64,000 bases of DNA from Streptomyces sp. CB01881 (GCF_002953255.1 NZ_CP026498.1:10249835-10313834); one strand, 5' to 3'; positions 25,269-35,309 are shown, counted from the first letter of the stretch. The notes: generated by a model not told the origin, from the sequence alone. Numbers and translations are program-made.

Positions 25269-25924
25269 CCGGATTCCCGCGCTCGCCGCGGCTGATGCGC
25301 GGTGGCATCGTCGAACTCGACCCGGGGTCGGGCTCGGTGCTGCGGATCATCGCGCTGCAGTACAACCCCGACAGTCTGACCCGCAGCTTCCAGGTGCAGG
25401 ACACCGGCGAGGAGAAGCACCAGCGGTCCCAGCCGCTCCGCTTCAAGGCCCCGCCCGTGGAGACCGTCAAGGTGGAGGCGGAGCTGGACGCGGCCGACCA
25501 GCTGGAGTTCCCGGACCGGTTCCCGGACGCCGGCCAGGTCGGGGTGCACCCCCAACTCGCCGCCCTGGAGCTGCTGGTCTACCCGACGGTGGGGCAGCTC
25601 GTCGCGGCGGACCAGTCGGCCGCGGCCGGCTCGCTGGAGATCCTGCCGATGGAGGCGCCGGTGACCGTCTTCGTCTGGAGCCCGAGCCGGATCATGCCGG
25701 TCCGGATCACCGAGCTGTCCGTGACCGAGGAGGCCTTCGACCCGGCCCTCAACCCGCTCCGGGCCAAGGTGCAGCTGGGCATGCGGGTGCTCTCGGTGAA
25801 CGACGTCGGCTTCGACCACCGGGCCGGCGGGCTGTACCTGGCCCACCAGCGCCGGCTGGAGGCCCTGGCCGCCCGAGCCGGCGGCGGCAGCTTCGCGGCA
25901 CTCGGCATCGGAGGGCTGACATGA
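25265..25924 (+). CDS. CIS tube-domain baseplate protein (Pvc7-like)
   Basis: A 219-residue protein with the contractile-injection-system tube N-terminal domain: LRIIALQYNPDSLTRSFQVQ (the YNPxxL signature), PLRFKAPPVETVKVEAELDA and VFVWSPSRIMPVRITELSVT. These proteins form the adaptor ring between the tube and the spike/hub. Related proteins usually carry a C-terminal LysM; here the LysM-like part appears to be the separate next gene. It is coupled on both sides by ATGA overlaps. Confidence 0.88.
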   Translation: MTGFPRSPRLMRGGIVELDPGSGSVLRIIALQYNPDSLTRSFQVQDTGEEKHQRSQPLRFKAPPVETVKVEAELDAADQLEFPDRFPDAGQVGVHPQLAALELLVYPTVGQLVAADQSAAAGSLEILPMEAPVTVFVWSPSRIMPVRITELSVTEEAFDPALNPLRAKVQLGMRVLSVNDVGFDHRAGGLYLAHQRRLEALAARAGGGSFAALGIGGLT

Positions 25925-26367
25925 CGACACCCCCCTTCCCGCTGCTCGGCACACCCGGCTTCCCGCTGACCGGAACACCTGGCTTCCAACTGCCCGGCGC
26001 CCCCGGCTTCCCGATGCCGGGCACACCGGTCGGCCCGCCGCAGCCGCCCGAGGCGCCCGCCTTCCCCGTCGGCAGCCGCTATGCCGGGCTGCCGCTGGCC
26101 GTCGCCGAGCTGGACGGGCGTCAGGTGCGCTACGTCACCCGCCGGTTCGTGCCGCAGCCGGACTGCTTCGCGCTGCTGCGTGAGCACACCGTCGTGGAGG
26201 GGGAGCGCCCCGACACCGTGGCGGCGGCCGAGCTCGGCGATCCGGAGCGGTCCTGGCTGCTCTGCGACGCCAACGGGGTCCTCGACCCGGCGGAGCTGAC
26301 GGCCACCGTCGGCCGCCGGCTGCGCATCACGCTGCCCGAGGGCGTGCCGGGGGTCGCCGATGCTTAG
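25921..26367 (+). CDS. LysM-like / tail protein X-like baseplate protein
   Basis: A 148-residue protein. Residues 1-45 are a Pro/Gly/Phe-rich repeat (LLGTPGFPLTGTPGFQL). The folded part begins at SRYAGLPLAVAELDGRQVRY and continues RPDTVAAAELGDPERSWLLC, DANGVLDPAELTATVGRRL. That order (a time-in-system helix, W, N, then an R-L-x-I end) is the LysM / phage tail protein X pattern, found in baseplate adaptors that bind hub or peptidoglycan-like surfaces. It overlaps the hub gene by 8 bp. Confidence 0.75.
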   Translation: MTTPPFPLLGTPGFPLTGTPGFQLPGAPGFPMPGTPVGPPQPPEAPAFPVGSRYAGLPLAVAELDGRQVRYVTRRFVPQPDCFALLREHTVVEGERPDTVAAAELGDPERSWLLCDANGVLDPAELTATVGRRLRITLPEGVPGVADA

Positions 26368-27496
26368 CGGACCGGTCCACCTCACCCTGTTGGCCGGTCC
26401 CGCGGTGCCGGTGCCGGTGCCCCGCTTCGTCCTGGACTCGCTCACCGGGGTGACGGTCCGCAGCACGGCCGAGCCGGGCAGGCAGAGCGCCTTCGAGCTC
26501 ACCTTCGAGCTGGAGAAGAACTCGCCGGTGCCCACGGTCTTCCTGCTGGTGGGCGGGGGCCTGCCGCCGGTGCTCCGGGTCGTGGTCGCGGTGACCGTCG
26601 GCGGCGCGCCCGACGTGCTGATCGACGGGGTCGTCACCTCCACCGGCCTGGTACCGGGAGCGGATGGCGGCCCGTCCGTGCTCACCGTCCACGGCATGGA
26701 CCTGACCGCGCTGATGGAGCGGATCGACGGTACCGGGACGCCCTTCCCGGCGCTGCCGGTGGCGGCCCGGGTGCTCACGGTGCTGGCCAAGTACGCCGCG
26801 CTCGGCGTCGTTCCGGCCGTCGTCCCGAGCCTGGTCGCCGACGTGCCCAACCCGCTGGAGCGGATCCCCGTCCAGCACGGCACGGACCTCGCCTACCTGC
26901 GGAGGATGGCCGCCCGCTCCGGCTACGTCTTCACCCACATCCCCGGGCCCGTCCCGGGCGCCAGCATCGCCTACTGGGGCCCGCAGGCCAAGATCGGCCT
27001 GCCGCAGCCCGCGCTCACCGTTGACTCGGACGTGCAGACCAACGTCGAGTCGCTCAGCTTCAGTTACGACGCGGAGAGTGCCACGCTTCCGGTGGTCTTC
27101 ATCCAGAACCAGCAGACCAAGGCGGTCGTCCCGGTCCCGATCCCGGACGTCTCGCCGCTCAACCCGCCACTGGGGCTGGTCCAGCCCCCGCCCACCAGGC
27201 TCCGCTACATCCGGGAGACCGCCAAGCTCGGCGTCGCCGAGGCCGTGCTGCTCGGCATGGCGAAGGCCGCCACCTCGGCGGACGCGGTCAAGGCCGAGGG
27301 CAGCCTGGACGTCCAGCGGTACGGGCAGGTCCTCAAGCCCCGGTCGCTGGTCGGCGTCCGGGGCGCCGGGACGGCGTTCGACGGGCTCTACTTCGTCCGG
27401 TCGGTGGACCACCGGCTCCGACGCGGCTCCTTCACCCAGCAGTTCAGCCTCGTCCGCAACGGACTCGTTTCGACCCTTCCGGTGGTGCCGGTATGA
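26360..27496 (+). CDS. Baseplate hub protein (gpD / gp27-like, Pvc8 N-terminal part)
   Basis: A 378-residue protein of the phage late-control D / gp27 hub family: FVLDSLTGVTVRSTAEPGRQ, SAFELTFELEKNSPV, VLTVHGMDLTALMERID, then the second barrel NPLERIPVQHGTDLAYLRRM and the closing KPRSLVGVRGAGTAFDGLYF with VRSVDHRL. The hub trimer adapts the sixfold tube to the threefold spike. The spike domain is a separate gene directly downstream, so the usual VgrG-type fusion is split here. Confidence 0.88.
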   Translation: MLSGPVHLTLLAGPAVPVPVPRFVLDSLTGVTVRSTAEPGRQSAFELTFELEKNSPVPTVFLLVGGGLPPVLRVVVAVTVGGAPDVLIDGVVTSTGLVPGADGGPSVLTVHGMDLTALMERIDGTGTPFPALPVAARVLTVLAKYAALGVVPAVVPSLVADVPNPLERIPVQHGTDLAYLRRMAARSGYVFTHIPGPVPGASIAYWGPQAKIGLPQPALTVDSDVQTNVESLSFSYDAESATLPVVFIQNQQTKAVVPVPIPDVSPLNPPLGLVQPPPTRLRYIRETAKLGVAEAVLLGMAKAATSADAVKAEGSLDVQRYGQVLKPRSLVGVRGAGTAFDGLYFVRSVDHRLRRGSFTQQFSLVRNGLVSTLPVVPV

Positions 27497-28065
27497 CCAT
27501 GACCGACGACGGCGACCTCGTCGTCCCGGCCGGCGGCGCCGACGACTCCGCGGGGGGCGGGGGCAGCCGGTTCTACGGCAAGTACCGCGGTACCGTCGTC
27601 GGCAACGTCGACCCGCTCGGGATCGGCCGGATCCAGGCCCTGGTACCGGACGTCTCCGCCGTCCTCCCGTCCTCCTGGGCGATGCCCTGCGTCCCCGTCA
27701 CCGGCCCGCAGAGCGGCGTCTTCGTGCTGCCGCCGATCGGCGCCGGGGTCTGGGTGGAGTTCGAGCAGGGCGACCCGGACTACCCGGTCTGGACCGGCGG
27801 CTTCTGGGGCAGCCCCGCCGAGACGCCCGCGCTCGCCCGGGCCGGAAATCCGGCGAGCCCGAGCATCGTCCTGCAGACCGTCGGCCAGAACACGATCTCC
27901 GTCTCCGACGCGCCCGGCGCGGCCGGCGGGATCCTCCTCAAGTCCGGCCTCGCCTCGATCACGGTCAACCAGCAGGGCATCACCATCCAGAACGGCCAGG
28001 GGGCCAGCCTCGTGCTCACCGGCCCGCAGGTCAACGTCAACCTCGGCGCACTCACCGTGCAGTGA
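27493..28065 (+). CDS. Baseplate spike protein (gp5 OB-fold / VgrG-like)
   Basis: A 190-residue protein. The OB-fold of gp5/VgrG is clear at FYGKYRGTVVGNVDPLGIGR, IQALVPDVSA, WAMPCVPVTGPQSGVFVLPP and VWVEFEQGDPDYPVWTGGFW. The last ~60 residues (VGQNTISVSDAPG..., ASITVNQQGITIQNGQG) look like a short beta-helix that makes the needle shaft. It caps the hub and is tipped by the PAAR-like protein of the next gene. The start ATG overlaps the hub stop. Confidence 0.9.
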   Translation: MTMTDDGDLVVPAGGADDSAGGGGSRFYGKYRGTVVGNVDPLGIGRIQALVPDVSAVLPSSWAMPCVPVTGPQSGVFVLPPIGAGVWVEFEQGDPDYPVWTGGFWGSPAETPALARAGNPASPSIVLQTVGQNTISVSDAPGAAGGILLKSGLASITVNQQGITIQNGQGASLVLTGPQVNVNLGALTVQ

Positions 28066-28089
28066 CCCGGGTCCGGAGGGGAGACACCC

Positions 28090-28413
28090 ATGCCAGGAGC
28101 GATCCTGCACCAGGGCGCGGTCGTCCAGTGCCCGCACGGCGGACGCGCGAACCCGCCGAGCGCCGACCCGCGCGTGTGCGTCGGCGGCCTGCCGGTCTGG
28201 CTGCAACCGGTTCCGGCCCTCGTCGTCGGCTGCGCCCTGCCACCGCCGCCCGCCGCCAACGGCCCCTGCGTGACCGCCTCCTGGTCGACGGGATCGCTAC
28301 GGGTCCAGGCCGACGGGGTGCCCCTGCTGCTCCTCGACAGCCAGGCCACCACCGTGCCGAGCGGGACACCGCTGGTCCCGGTCTCTGCGCAGCAGCGGGT
28401 GATCGCCGTATGA
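28090..28413 (+). CDS. PAAR-like spike tip protein
   Basis: A 107-residue protein of the size and layout of PAAR-like tips. It opens with PGAILHQGAVVQCPHGGRA, where the CPHGG motif supplies likely metal ligands, and further cysteines lie in VCVGGLP and GCALPP. The strands are GSLRVQADGVPLLLLDSQAT. PAAR tips sharpen the spike and can carry effectors. The stop overlaps the gp25 start by four bases. Confidence 0.83.
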   Translation: MPGAILHQGAVVQCPHGGRANPPSADPRVCVGGLPVWLQPVPALVVGCALPPPPAANGPCVTASWSTGSLRVQADGVPLLLLDSQATTVPSGTPLVPVSAQQRVIAV

Positions 28414-28799
28414 GCTCTCCCACGCCCGGCCGGGTCGACGTGGCGTTCCCGTTCCGCTTCGACGAGCGAGGCCGCACCGCCGGGCCCGCCGACTACGACC
28501 GGCACGTCCGCGACCTGCTCGAACAGCTCCTCTTCACCGCCCCCGGCGAACGGGTCAACCGGCCGGACTTCGGCTGCGGGCTGAACCAGCTCCTCTTCGG
28601 CCCCAACAGCCCCGAACTCGCCGCCACCGTCGAGTACACCGCCCGGGCGGCGGTCCAGCGCTGGCTCGGCGACGTGCTCGACCTGGTCGAACTGCGCGCC
28701 ACCGCCGTCGAGTCGGTGCTCACCGTCGAGGTCCGCTACGTGGTGCGCCGCACCCGGCAGGCGGCCGAGGCCCGCTTCGCCCGGGAGGTCCCGCGATGA
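28410..28799 (+). CDS. GPW/gp25 family baseplate wedge protein
   Basis: A 129-residue protein typical of gp25: VDVAFPFRFDERGR, then the hallmark LLFTAPGERVNRPDFGCGLN, QLLFGPNSPELAATVEYTAR, and VESVLTVEVRYVVRRT. Gp25 joins the baseplate wedge to the first sheath ring and is one of the most conserved parts of contractile machines. Overlaps on both sides (ATGA) place it in the operon. Confidence 0.93.
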   Translation: MSSPTPGRVDVAFPFRFDERGRTAGPADYDRHVRDLLEQLLFTAPGERVNRPDFGCGLNQLLFGPNSPELAATVEYTARAAVQRWLGDVLDLVELRATAVESVLTVEVRYVVRRTRQAAEARFAREVPR

Positions 28800-31456
28800 C
28801 CGGCCACCTGGTCCCCGATCGCCCCGCGGCCACGTACGGCCCCGGTGCTCCGGCCGGCGCGCCGGCCGCGAACGACCCGGCCACCGTGCCCGGGACGGAC
28901 TGCGCCGTGGAGTGCACCGTCGACCACCGCCGCGAGCTGGTGATCGCCCACGGCCTCAACGGGATCGACGGGATCGAGGTCTCGGACCCCAACCCCGCCG
29001 ACGGCACGGTGGTGCTCTGCGTCGGCCTGCTCGGCCCGGTCCCGGACAACCTGACGGTGGCCAACCTGCGGATCGACGCCGAGCCGGGCGCCCGGCGGGT
29101 GCGGGTGCTCGGCGTCCGCGCCCGGCCACCACACACGGAGGACGAGGACGGCTGCCTGGAGGTCACCCTCGACCGGCCGGGCGACACCACCACCTACCAC
29201 CTCGCCGTCGTCGAACCGGGGCCGCACGGCCACCCCGGCCGACAGCCCCGGCACGGCTTCGACCTCCGCCACCACCGCGCGCCGTTCGGCTTCTGCGCGG
29301 GCCGCGCCGCCGAGGCCGACTGCCCCGCCGGGCCCGCCTGCCCGCCCGTCCCGGTGACCCCCGCCGCGCTCGACTACCTGGCCAAGGACTACGCCTCCTT
29401 CCGCCGCCTCGTGCTCGACCGGCTCGGGTTGCTCGTCCCGGGCTGGCGGGAGCGCCACGTCCCCGACCTCGGCGTCACCCTGGCCGAGCTGATCGCCTAC
29501 GCCGCCGACCGGCTCAGCTACTACCAGGACGCCGTCGCCACCGAGGCCTACCTGGGCACCGCCCGGCGCCGCATCTCGGTGCGCCGCCACGCCCGGCTGG
29601 TCGACTACCGGCTGCACGAGGGCTGCAACGCACGGGCCTTCGTCACCGTCGAGGTCGGACGCGAGCCCTCCCCGCCCTGGCGTGCCGACCAGGTCGCCCT
29701 GCTCACCGGCTACCCGGGGGCCCCGCCCCCCGGCCTCCCGCTGCGCTGGGAGGACCTGCCCCCGCAGGCCCTCGACGGCGGCCACGTCTTCGAACCACTG
29801 GCCGCCGACCCCGCCGCCCCGCTGCGGCTCTTCCCCGGGCACGGTCTGATCCGCATCCACGACTGGGGCGACGGCCAGTGCTGCCTGCCGGCCGGCGCAA
29901 CCTCCGTGACCCTGGTCGACCGGACCCCGGCCGGCCCGCTGCGCCTGGCCGCCGGGGACCTCCTGGTACTGGAGGAGGTCCTCGGGCCCCGCACCGGCCG
30001 CCCGGGCGATGCCGACCCGGCCCACCGGCACGTCGTCCGGCTCGCCTGGGTGCGGCGCGCGCACGACGAGGTGCTCGACACCCCGCTGCTGGAGGCGGGC
30101 TGGTCCACGGCGGACGCCCTGCCGTTCCCGCTCTGCGTCTCCGCCCTCGGGCCCGCCCCGGACTGCCGCCCGCTGGGCGACGTCAGCGTCGCCCGCGGCA
30201 ACGTCCTCCTGGTCGACCACGGCACCTGGACGGAGGAGCCGCTCGGCCCGGTGCCGGGCACGACCGAACCCCCGCGCTGCGCGGGGGAGTGCCGCCCGGC
30301 CGAGGAGCCGCCGGCCCCGGCCCGCTTCCGCCCCCGGCTCGGACGGCCGGGCGTCACCCACGCCGAACCGCTGCCCGGCCCGTCCGGCTGCGGCTGCCCG
30401 GCCACCGCCGCCGAGCTGCTGCGCCGCGACCCGCGCCGCGCGGTGCCCGCGGTCGCGCTCACCGAGACCGCCGGGCAGCCCGGCTGGCAGCCGGTGCCCG
30501 ACCTCCTCGCGGCAGGGCCGGACGACCGGGTGTTCGCCGTCGAGACGGACGACGAGCGGGTCTCCTGGCTGCGCTTCGGCGACGACCGCACCGGCCGCCG
30601 GCCCGGGCCCGGCAGCTCCTTCACCGCCCGTTACCGGGTGGGCGGCGGACCGGAGGGCAACGTCGGGGCGGAGACGATCGTGCACCTGGCGCTGCGTCCC
30701 GGCACGGGCGGGCAGGACATCGTCACCCGGCCCCGGAACCCGCTGCCCGCGGTCGGCGGCGCCGCTCCCGAAACGCCGGCCGAGGCCCGGGCGGCCATCC
30801 CGGTCGCCTTCCGCGCCACCCGCGAACGGGCCGTCATCGCCGACGACTACGCCGAGCTGGCCCGGCGGGCGGGCGGCGACCGGCTCCAGGGCGCGGCCGC
30901 CGAGCTGGTCTGGACGGGCAGCTGGTACGAGGCCGACGTCACGCTCGACCCGCGCGCCGGCGGCGGTCCGGCGGACTGCGCGTGCGGAGCGCCCCCGGGC
31001 TGCGACGACGTGGCCTGCACCGTGCACGAGGCCACCGAGGCCCTGGAACGGGCCCGCCGGCTCGGCCACGAGCTGCGGGTCACCCCGGCCACCGAGGTGC
31101 CCGTCGAGATCGAACTCACCGTCTGCGTCCAGCCCTTCCACGTCCGGGCGCAGGTCGCGCAGGCCCTGCGCGAGGAGTTCTCGGCCGACGTCCTGCCGGA
31201 CGCCCGGCCCGCCTTCTTCCACCCGGACCGGTGGGGCTTCGGCGACGGCGTCCACGTCAGCCGGGTCCTCGCCGCCGCCCAGGCGGTGCCCGGGGTCGCC
31301 TCCGCCGAGGTCACCCGGCTGCTCCGGCAGGGCGAGCCGGACCAGGGCGCCCTCGCCCGGGGCGTCCTCGCGGTCGGCCCGCACGAGGTCGTCGTCGTGG
31401 ACAACACCCGGCCGCGCAGCGGCCGGTTCACCGCCGTCGCGGGAGGCGGCCGGTGA
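28796..31456 (+). CDS. Large putative baseplate assembly protein (J/gp6-like, first)
   Basis: An 886-residue protein of the putative phage-tail-like baseplate assembly family. Recognisable parts are LDYLAKDYASFRRLVLDRLG, LGVTLAELIAYAADRLSYYQ, DAVATEAYLGTARRRISVRR, the central R-x-G-D segment SWLRFGDDRTGRRP, and the late J-domain part PVAFRATRERAVIADDYAEL. Such proteins form the baseplate wedge that triggers contraction. Several Cys pairs (DCACGAPPGCDDVAC) occur near residue 725. A 52-bp gap separates it from the second large baseplate gene. Confidence 0.9.
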   Translation: MTGHLVPDRPAATYGPGAPAGAPAANDPATVPGTDCAVECTVDHRRELVIAHGLNGIDGIEVSDPNPADGTVVLCVGLLGPVPDNLTVANLRIDAEPGARRVRVLGVRARPPHTEDEDGCLEVTLDRPGDTTTYHLAVVEPGPHGHPGRQPRHGFDLRHHRAPFGFCAGRAAEADCPAGPACPPVPVTPAALDYLAKDYASFRRLVLDRLGLLVPGWRERHVPDLGVTLAELIAYAADRLSYYQDAVATEAYLGTARRRISVRRHARLVDYRLHEGCNARAFVTVEVGREPSPPWRADQVALLTGYPGAPPPGLPLRWEDLPPQALDGGHVFEPLAADPAAPLRLFPGHGLIRIHDWGDGQCCLPAGATSVTLVDRTPAGPLRLAAGDLLVLEEVLGPRTGRPGDADPAHRHVVRLAWVRRAHDEVLDTPLLEAGWSTADALPFPLCVSALGPAPDCRPLGDVSVARGNVLLVDHGTWTEEPLGPVPGTTEPPRCAGECRPAEEPPAPARFRPRLGRPGVTHAEPLPGPSGCGCPATAAELLRRDPRRAVPAVALTETAGQPGWQPVPDLLAAGPDDRVFAVETDDERVSWLRFGDDRTGRRPGPGSSFTARYRVGGGPEGNVGAETIVHLALRPGTGGQDIVTRPRNPLPAVGGAAPETPAEARAAIPVAFRATRERAVIADDYAELARRAGGDRLQGAAAELVWTGSWYEADVTLDPRAGGGPADCACGAPPGCDDVACTVHEATEALERARRLGHELRVTPATEVPVEIELTVCVQPFHVRAQVAQALREEFSADVLPDARPAFFHPDRWGFGDGVHVSRVLAAAQAVPGVASAEVTRLLRQGEPDQGALARGVLAVGPHEVVVVDNTRPRSGRFTAVAGGGR

Positions 31457-31508
31457 ACCGGCGGACCACCACGGGGTGCGCCGAGGCCGGGCCCGGAGAG
31501 GAGTGCGC

Positions 31509-34379
31509 ATGAGTACCTGTACCTGTGGCTGCTGCGCCGGCGGCGCGGCAGCACCCCCGTCCGTGGCCAACCCGCCCGGGCAGGCCGCGCTGCGGCTGCG
31601 CACGGGCACCCACGCCACCTTCCTGGCCGCCATGCTCGGCCGGCTCCCGGCCGCCGACCTGCCCGGCCTCGCCGGGCTCACCACCCGCGACCCGGGCGAC
31701 CCGGCGATCGCGCTCTGCGACGCCGCCGCGGCCGTCTGCGACGTGCTGACCTTCTACCAGGAGCGCATCGGCAACGAGGGCTACCAGCGGACCGCGACCG
31801 AGGCCCGCTCGGTGCACGAGCTGACCGCACTCGTCGGCTACCGCGCCCGCCCCGGCGTCGCCGCCGGCACCCACCTCGCCTTCACCCTGGAGGCAGGCCA
31901 CCGCGAAGTGATCCCGGCCGGGACCAGGGCGCAGAGCCTGCCCGGCCCGGGTGAGCTGGCCCAGGCCTACGAGACCGGCGCACCGCTGCCCGCACTGGCG
32001 GACGCCAACCGGCTGCCGGTCCGGATGACCCGGCCGCAGCCGGTCACCGCCGCCGACGTCCACCGGCTGCCGGCGCTCTGGCTCGCCGGCACCGCCACCC
32101 GGCTGCGGCCGAACGACCTGCTGCTCATCGGGATCGGACTTCCCGGCCGGGTCAGGCACTTCGTGCGGTCGGTCGACGGGGTCGAGGAGGACCTCGAACA
32201 CCAGCGGACCAGGGTCCTGCTCGCCGGGGGCCGGCCGGAGGACCCCCCGGAGTGGGAGCAGGTCGACGGCCTGGGCGGGCTGATCGACCTGCTGACCGCC
32301 CCGCCGTCGGAGCCGGCGCCCGACGTCCCCGTCCCCGACGCCTCGGCGGCCGACGCCCGGCTCAGGCGTGAGGAGCTGCTCCATCCCGGGCTGTCCGGGC
32401 TGCTCCACAGCGCATGGGCGGGTGCCACCGTCAGCGGACGGCCGACCGTGCAGGTCTACGCCCTGCGGGTGGCCGCGCCGCTGTTCGGCCACAACGCCGG
32501 CCGCAAGCCCGCGTTCGGCGAGGACGGAAGGCCGCTGCCGATGGAGCAGTGGCCCGACTGGACGGTGGCGGAGGGCGAGGCGGCCATCTACCTCGACAAC
32601 CCGTACCCGTCCATCCGCAGCGGCACCGTCGCGGTGATCGCCCTGGCGGCCGACCCCGCCGCCAACGATGCGCCGACGGGCGGGCGCGGGCCGGCGCGGG
32701 CAGTGTCCGAGCACTTCCGCATCATCGGCGACCGCCGCGGGCACCCCCTCACCGCGGCACCGGTCTCCCGGGCGGAGTACGGGCTCTCCAACCGGACCAC
32801 CAGGATCGACCTCGGCGGGAAGCCGGTCTGGGAGGCGCCGGGGAGCATGGACGAACTGCGCCGGATCACCGTCCACGCCGCCCCCGAACCCCTGGCTCTC
32901 GCCGAACTCCCCATCACCGAGCCGGTGCGGGGCGCGGTGCTCGAACTCGACGGCGTACTCGACGGGCTGGAGTCCGGGCGGCTGCTGGTGGTCTCCGGGG
33001 AGCGCGCCGACCTTCCCGGCGTCGCCGGTGTCACCGCCGCCGAACTCGTCAAGGTCGCCGAGGTCCGCCAGGGCACGGTCACCCGCCCCGTCCCCACCCG
33101 GGAGCCTGCGACGGCCAGGCCGGCGACGGCCGGGCCCGCCGCCCCCGCCACCGCCGACGCGGCTACGGCCGCCCCTGCCACCACCGACGCCGCCACCGTG
33201 GTGCCGGGCGAGCACAACCACAGCTTCCTGATCCTCGAAGCCCCGTTGGTACACAGCTACAAGCGCGACACCGTCACCGTGTACGGCAACGTCGTCCACG
33301 CCACCCACGGCGAGACCCGCGTCGACGTCCTGGGCAGCGGCGACGCCTCCGCCGCGCACCAGACCTTCCCCCTGCACGGCGCGCCGCTGACCTACGTCTC
33401 CGCGCCCACCCCCACCGGCGTCGCGAGCACCCTCGACGTCACCGTCGACGCCGTCCGCTGGCCCGAGCGCCCGTGGTTCGCCGGCCTCGGACCGGACGAC
33501 CGCGGCTACGTCACCAGCACCGACGAGACCGGAACCACCACCGTCACGTTCCCCGACGGCACCTCGGGACACCGGCCGGCCACCGGCAGCGAGAACATCA
33601 GGGCCCGCTACCGGACCGGGACCGGCACGGCCGGCAACACCGACGCCGGCCGGATCACCCTGCTCGCCGCCAAGCCGCTGTCCGTCCGCGAGGTCGTCAA
33701 CCCGCTGCCCGCCACCGGCGGCACCGACCCCGAACGCCCCGACCAGGCACGGACCGGCGCGCCGCTGCCGCTGAAAACCCTGGACCGACTGGTCTCCCTG
33801 CCGGACTACGCCGACTTCGCCCGGGCCTTCGCCGGGGTCGGCAAGGCCACCGCGGACCGGCTCTCGGACGGCCGCGGCGGCGTCGTCGTGGTCACCGTCG
33901 CGGGCGCGGACGGCGCCCTGCTGTCCCGCGAGTCCGACGTCGTCCGGAACCTGCGCACCGCGCTGCGCCGCTTCGGCGACCCGGCCGTCCGGATCCGGGT
34001 GCTGCCGGCCGAGCGGCTGGTGCTCTCCGTCGGCGCGGAGGTCCGGCTGCTCCCCGACCGGCAGTGGGCGGCGGTGGAGCCCGTGCTCAGGGCGGCCCTG
34101 CTGGACGCCTTCGGGCCGGTCCGCCGCGACCTGGCCCAGAGTGTGCCGGGCTCCGAGGTGGTGGCGCTCCTGCAGTCCGTGCCGGGCGTGCACTCGGTGC
34201 GCGGCCTCGCGCTGACGTCGGTACCGAAGGGAGCGGAGCCGCCGCCGGGGCAGCACCCGGGCCCGTGGCTGCCCGCCCTCGGCGCCCGCCGTACCGACGA
34301 CGGCCTCGCGGCGGCCCAACACCTCTGCACAGCGGCCGAGTTGCCCGAATTCCTCGATCTCAGGGAGGGCGTCGCATGA
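31509..34379 (+). CDS. Large putative baseplate assembly protein (second), Cys-rich N-terminus
   Basis: A 956-residue paralogous baseplate assembly protein starting at ATG 31509 after GAGAGGAG. The first residues, MSTCTCGCCAGG, contain four cysteines within the first nine residues, a possible metal site. The family pattern is DPGDPAIALCDAAAAVCDVL, TFYQERIGNEGYQRTATEAR, and late segments FPDGTSGHRPATGSENIRAR and LVSLPDYADFARAFAGVGKA. A Thr/Ala linker near residue 540 (TAAPATTDAAT) splits two halves. The stop overlaps the next ATG. Confidence 0.9.
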   Translation: MSTCTCGCCAGGAAAPPSVANPPGQAALRLRTGTHATFLAAMLGRLPAADLPGLAGLTTRDPGDPAIALCDAAAAVCDVLTFYQERIGNEGYQRTATEARSVHELTALVGYRARPGVAAGTHLAFTLEAGHREVIPAGTRAQSLPGPGELAQAYETGAPLPALADANRLPVRMTRPQPVTAADVHRLPALWLAGTATRLRPNDLLLIGIGLPGRVRHFVRSVDGVEEDLEHQRTRVLLAGGRPEDPPEWEQVDGLGGLIDLLTAPPSEPAPDVPVPDASAADARLRREELLHPGLSGLLHSAWAGATVSGRPTVQVYALRVAAPLFGHNAGRKPAFGEDGRPLPMEQWPDWTVAEGEAAIYLDNPYPSIRSGTVAVIALAADPAANDAPTGGRGPARAVSEHFRIIGDRRGHPLTAAPVSRAEYGLSNRTTRIDLGGKPVWEAPGSMDELRRITVHAAPEPLALAELPITEPVRGAVLELDGVLDGLESGRLLVVSGERADLPGVAGVTAAELVKVAEVRQGTVTRPVPTREPATARPATAGPAAPATADAATAAPATTDAATVVPGEHNHSFLILEAPLVHSYKRDTVTVYGNVVHATHGETRVDVLGSGDASAAHQTFPLHGAPLTYVSAPTPTGVASTLDVTVDAVRWPERPWFAGLGPDDRGYVTSTDETGTTTVTFPDGTSGHRPATGSENIRARYRTGTGTAGNTDAGRITLLAAKPLSVREVVNPLPATGGTDPERPDQARTGAPLPLKTLDRLVSLPDYADFARAFAGVGKATADRLSDGRGGVVVVTVAGADGALLSRESDVVRNLRTALRRFGDPAVRIRVLPAERLVLSVGAEVRLLPDRQWAAVEPVLRAALLDAFGPVRRDLAQSVPGSEVVALLQSVPGVHSVRGLALTSVPKGAEPPPGQHPGPWLPALGARRTDDGLAAAQHLCTAAELPEFLDLREGVA

Positions 34380-35242
34380 CGCAGCCCGACCGGCTCTTCG
34401 ACCTGCTCCCGCTGGTCCACCGGATGCGCGACGCGGAGGCCGGGAACCCCCTGCGCGACCTGCTGCGGGTCATCACCGAGCAGCTCCAGGTGGTCGAGGA
34501 CGACATCACGCGCGGCTACGACAACTGGTTCGTGGAGACCGCCGAGGACTGGGTGGTGCCCTACCTCGCCGACCTGGTGGGCTGGTCGCCCGTACCCGAC
34601 GCCGGCTGGACGGCCGCCGCGACGGCCGGCCGCGACCTGGCCCGCCGCTCGGCGCTCGCGCCCCGCCAGGACGTCGCCAACACCCTGCGCCACCGGCGCC
34701 GCAAGGGCACCAGAGCACTGCTCGAAGACCTCGCCCGGGACGTCGCCGGACTCCCCGGGCACGCCGTCGAGGGATTCCGGCTGCTCGCCCGGTACCAGAA
34801 GCTGAACCACCTCCGGCCGGGCCGGGCCGGCACCGCCGACCTGCGCGACGGCGAACTGCTCGGCCGGCTCGGGGGGCCGTTCGACGAGGAGGCGCACACC
34901 GTCGACGTCCGCCGGCCCGGCTCGCACCGCACGAGCGGCCTGCACAACATCCCGGACGTCGGCCTCTTCGTCTGGCGGCTGCACGCCTACCCGGTGACCG
35001 GCACCCGGGCCGGGCAGGTCGAACGGGTCGGGCGGTGGGCGTTCACCTTCGACCCGATGGGCTTCGACGTCCAGATGTTCGGCCGGGGCGCGGACGGCGA
35101 CCGCGGGCTCCATCCGCAGGGACCCGCCGACGTGCCCGCGCCGATCGGCCGCCGTGCGTTCGCCGTGCCCGGTGCCGCATCCCCGCCGCAGCACGCGCCC
35201 CTGTCGTCCCCGCCGCAGCACGCGTCCCTGTCGTCCCCGCCG

Positions 35243-35309
35243 TCCCACGCCTCCCCGCCGTCCCACCCCGCCGTCCCACGCCTCCCCGCTGTACTACGCC
35301 TCCCCGCTG
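35243..35309 (+). repeat. 18-nt in-gene tandem repeat with one 13-nt unit
   Basis: Unit TCCCACGCCTCCCCGCCG at 35243-35260, the short copy at 35261-35273 (lacks GCCTC), then near-copies at 35274-35291 and 35292-35309. Related longer units encoding SSPPQHA precede it. Confidence 0.85.
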
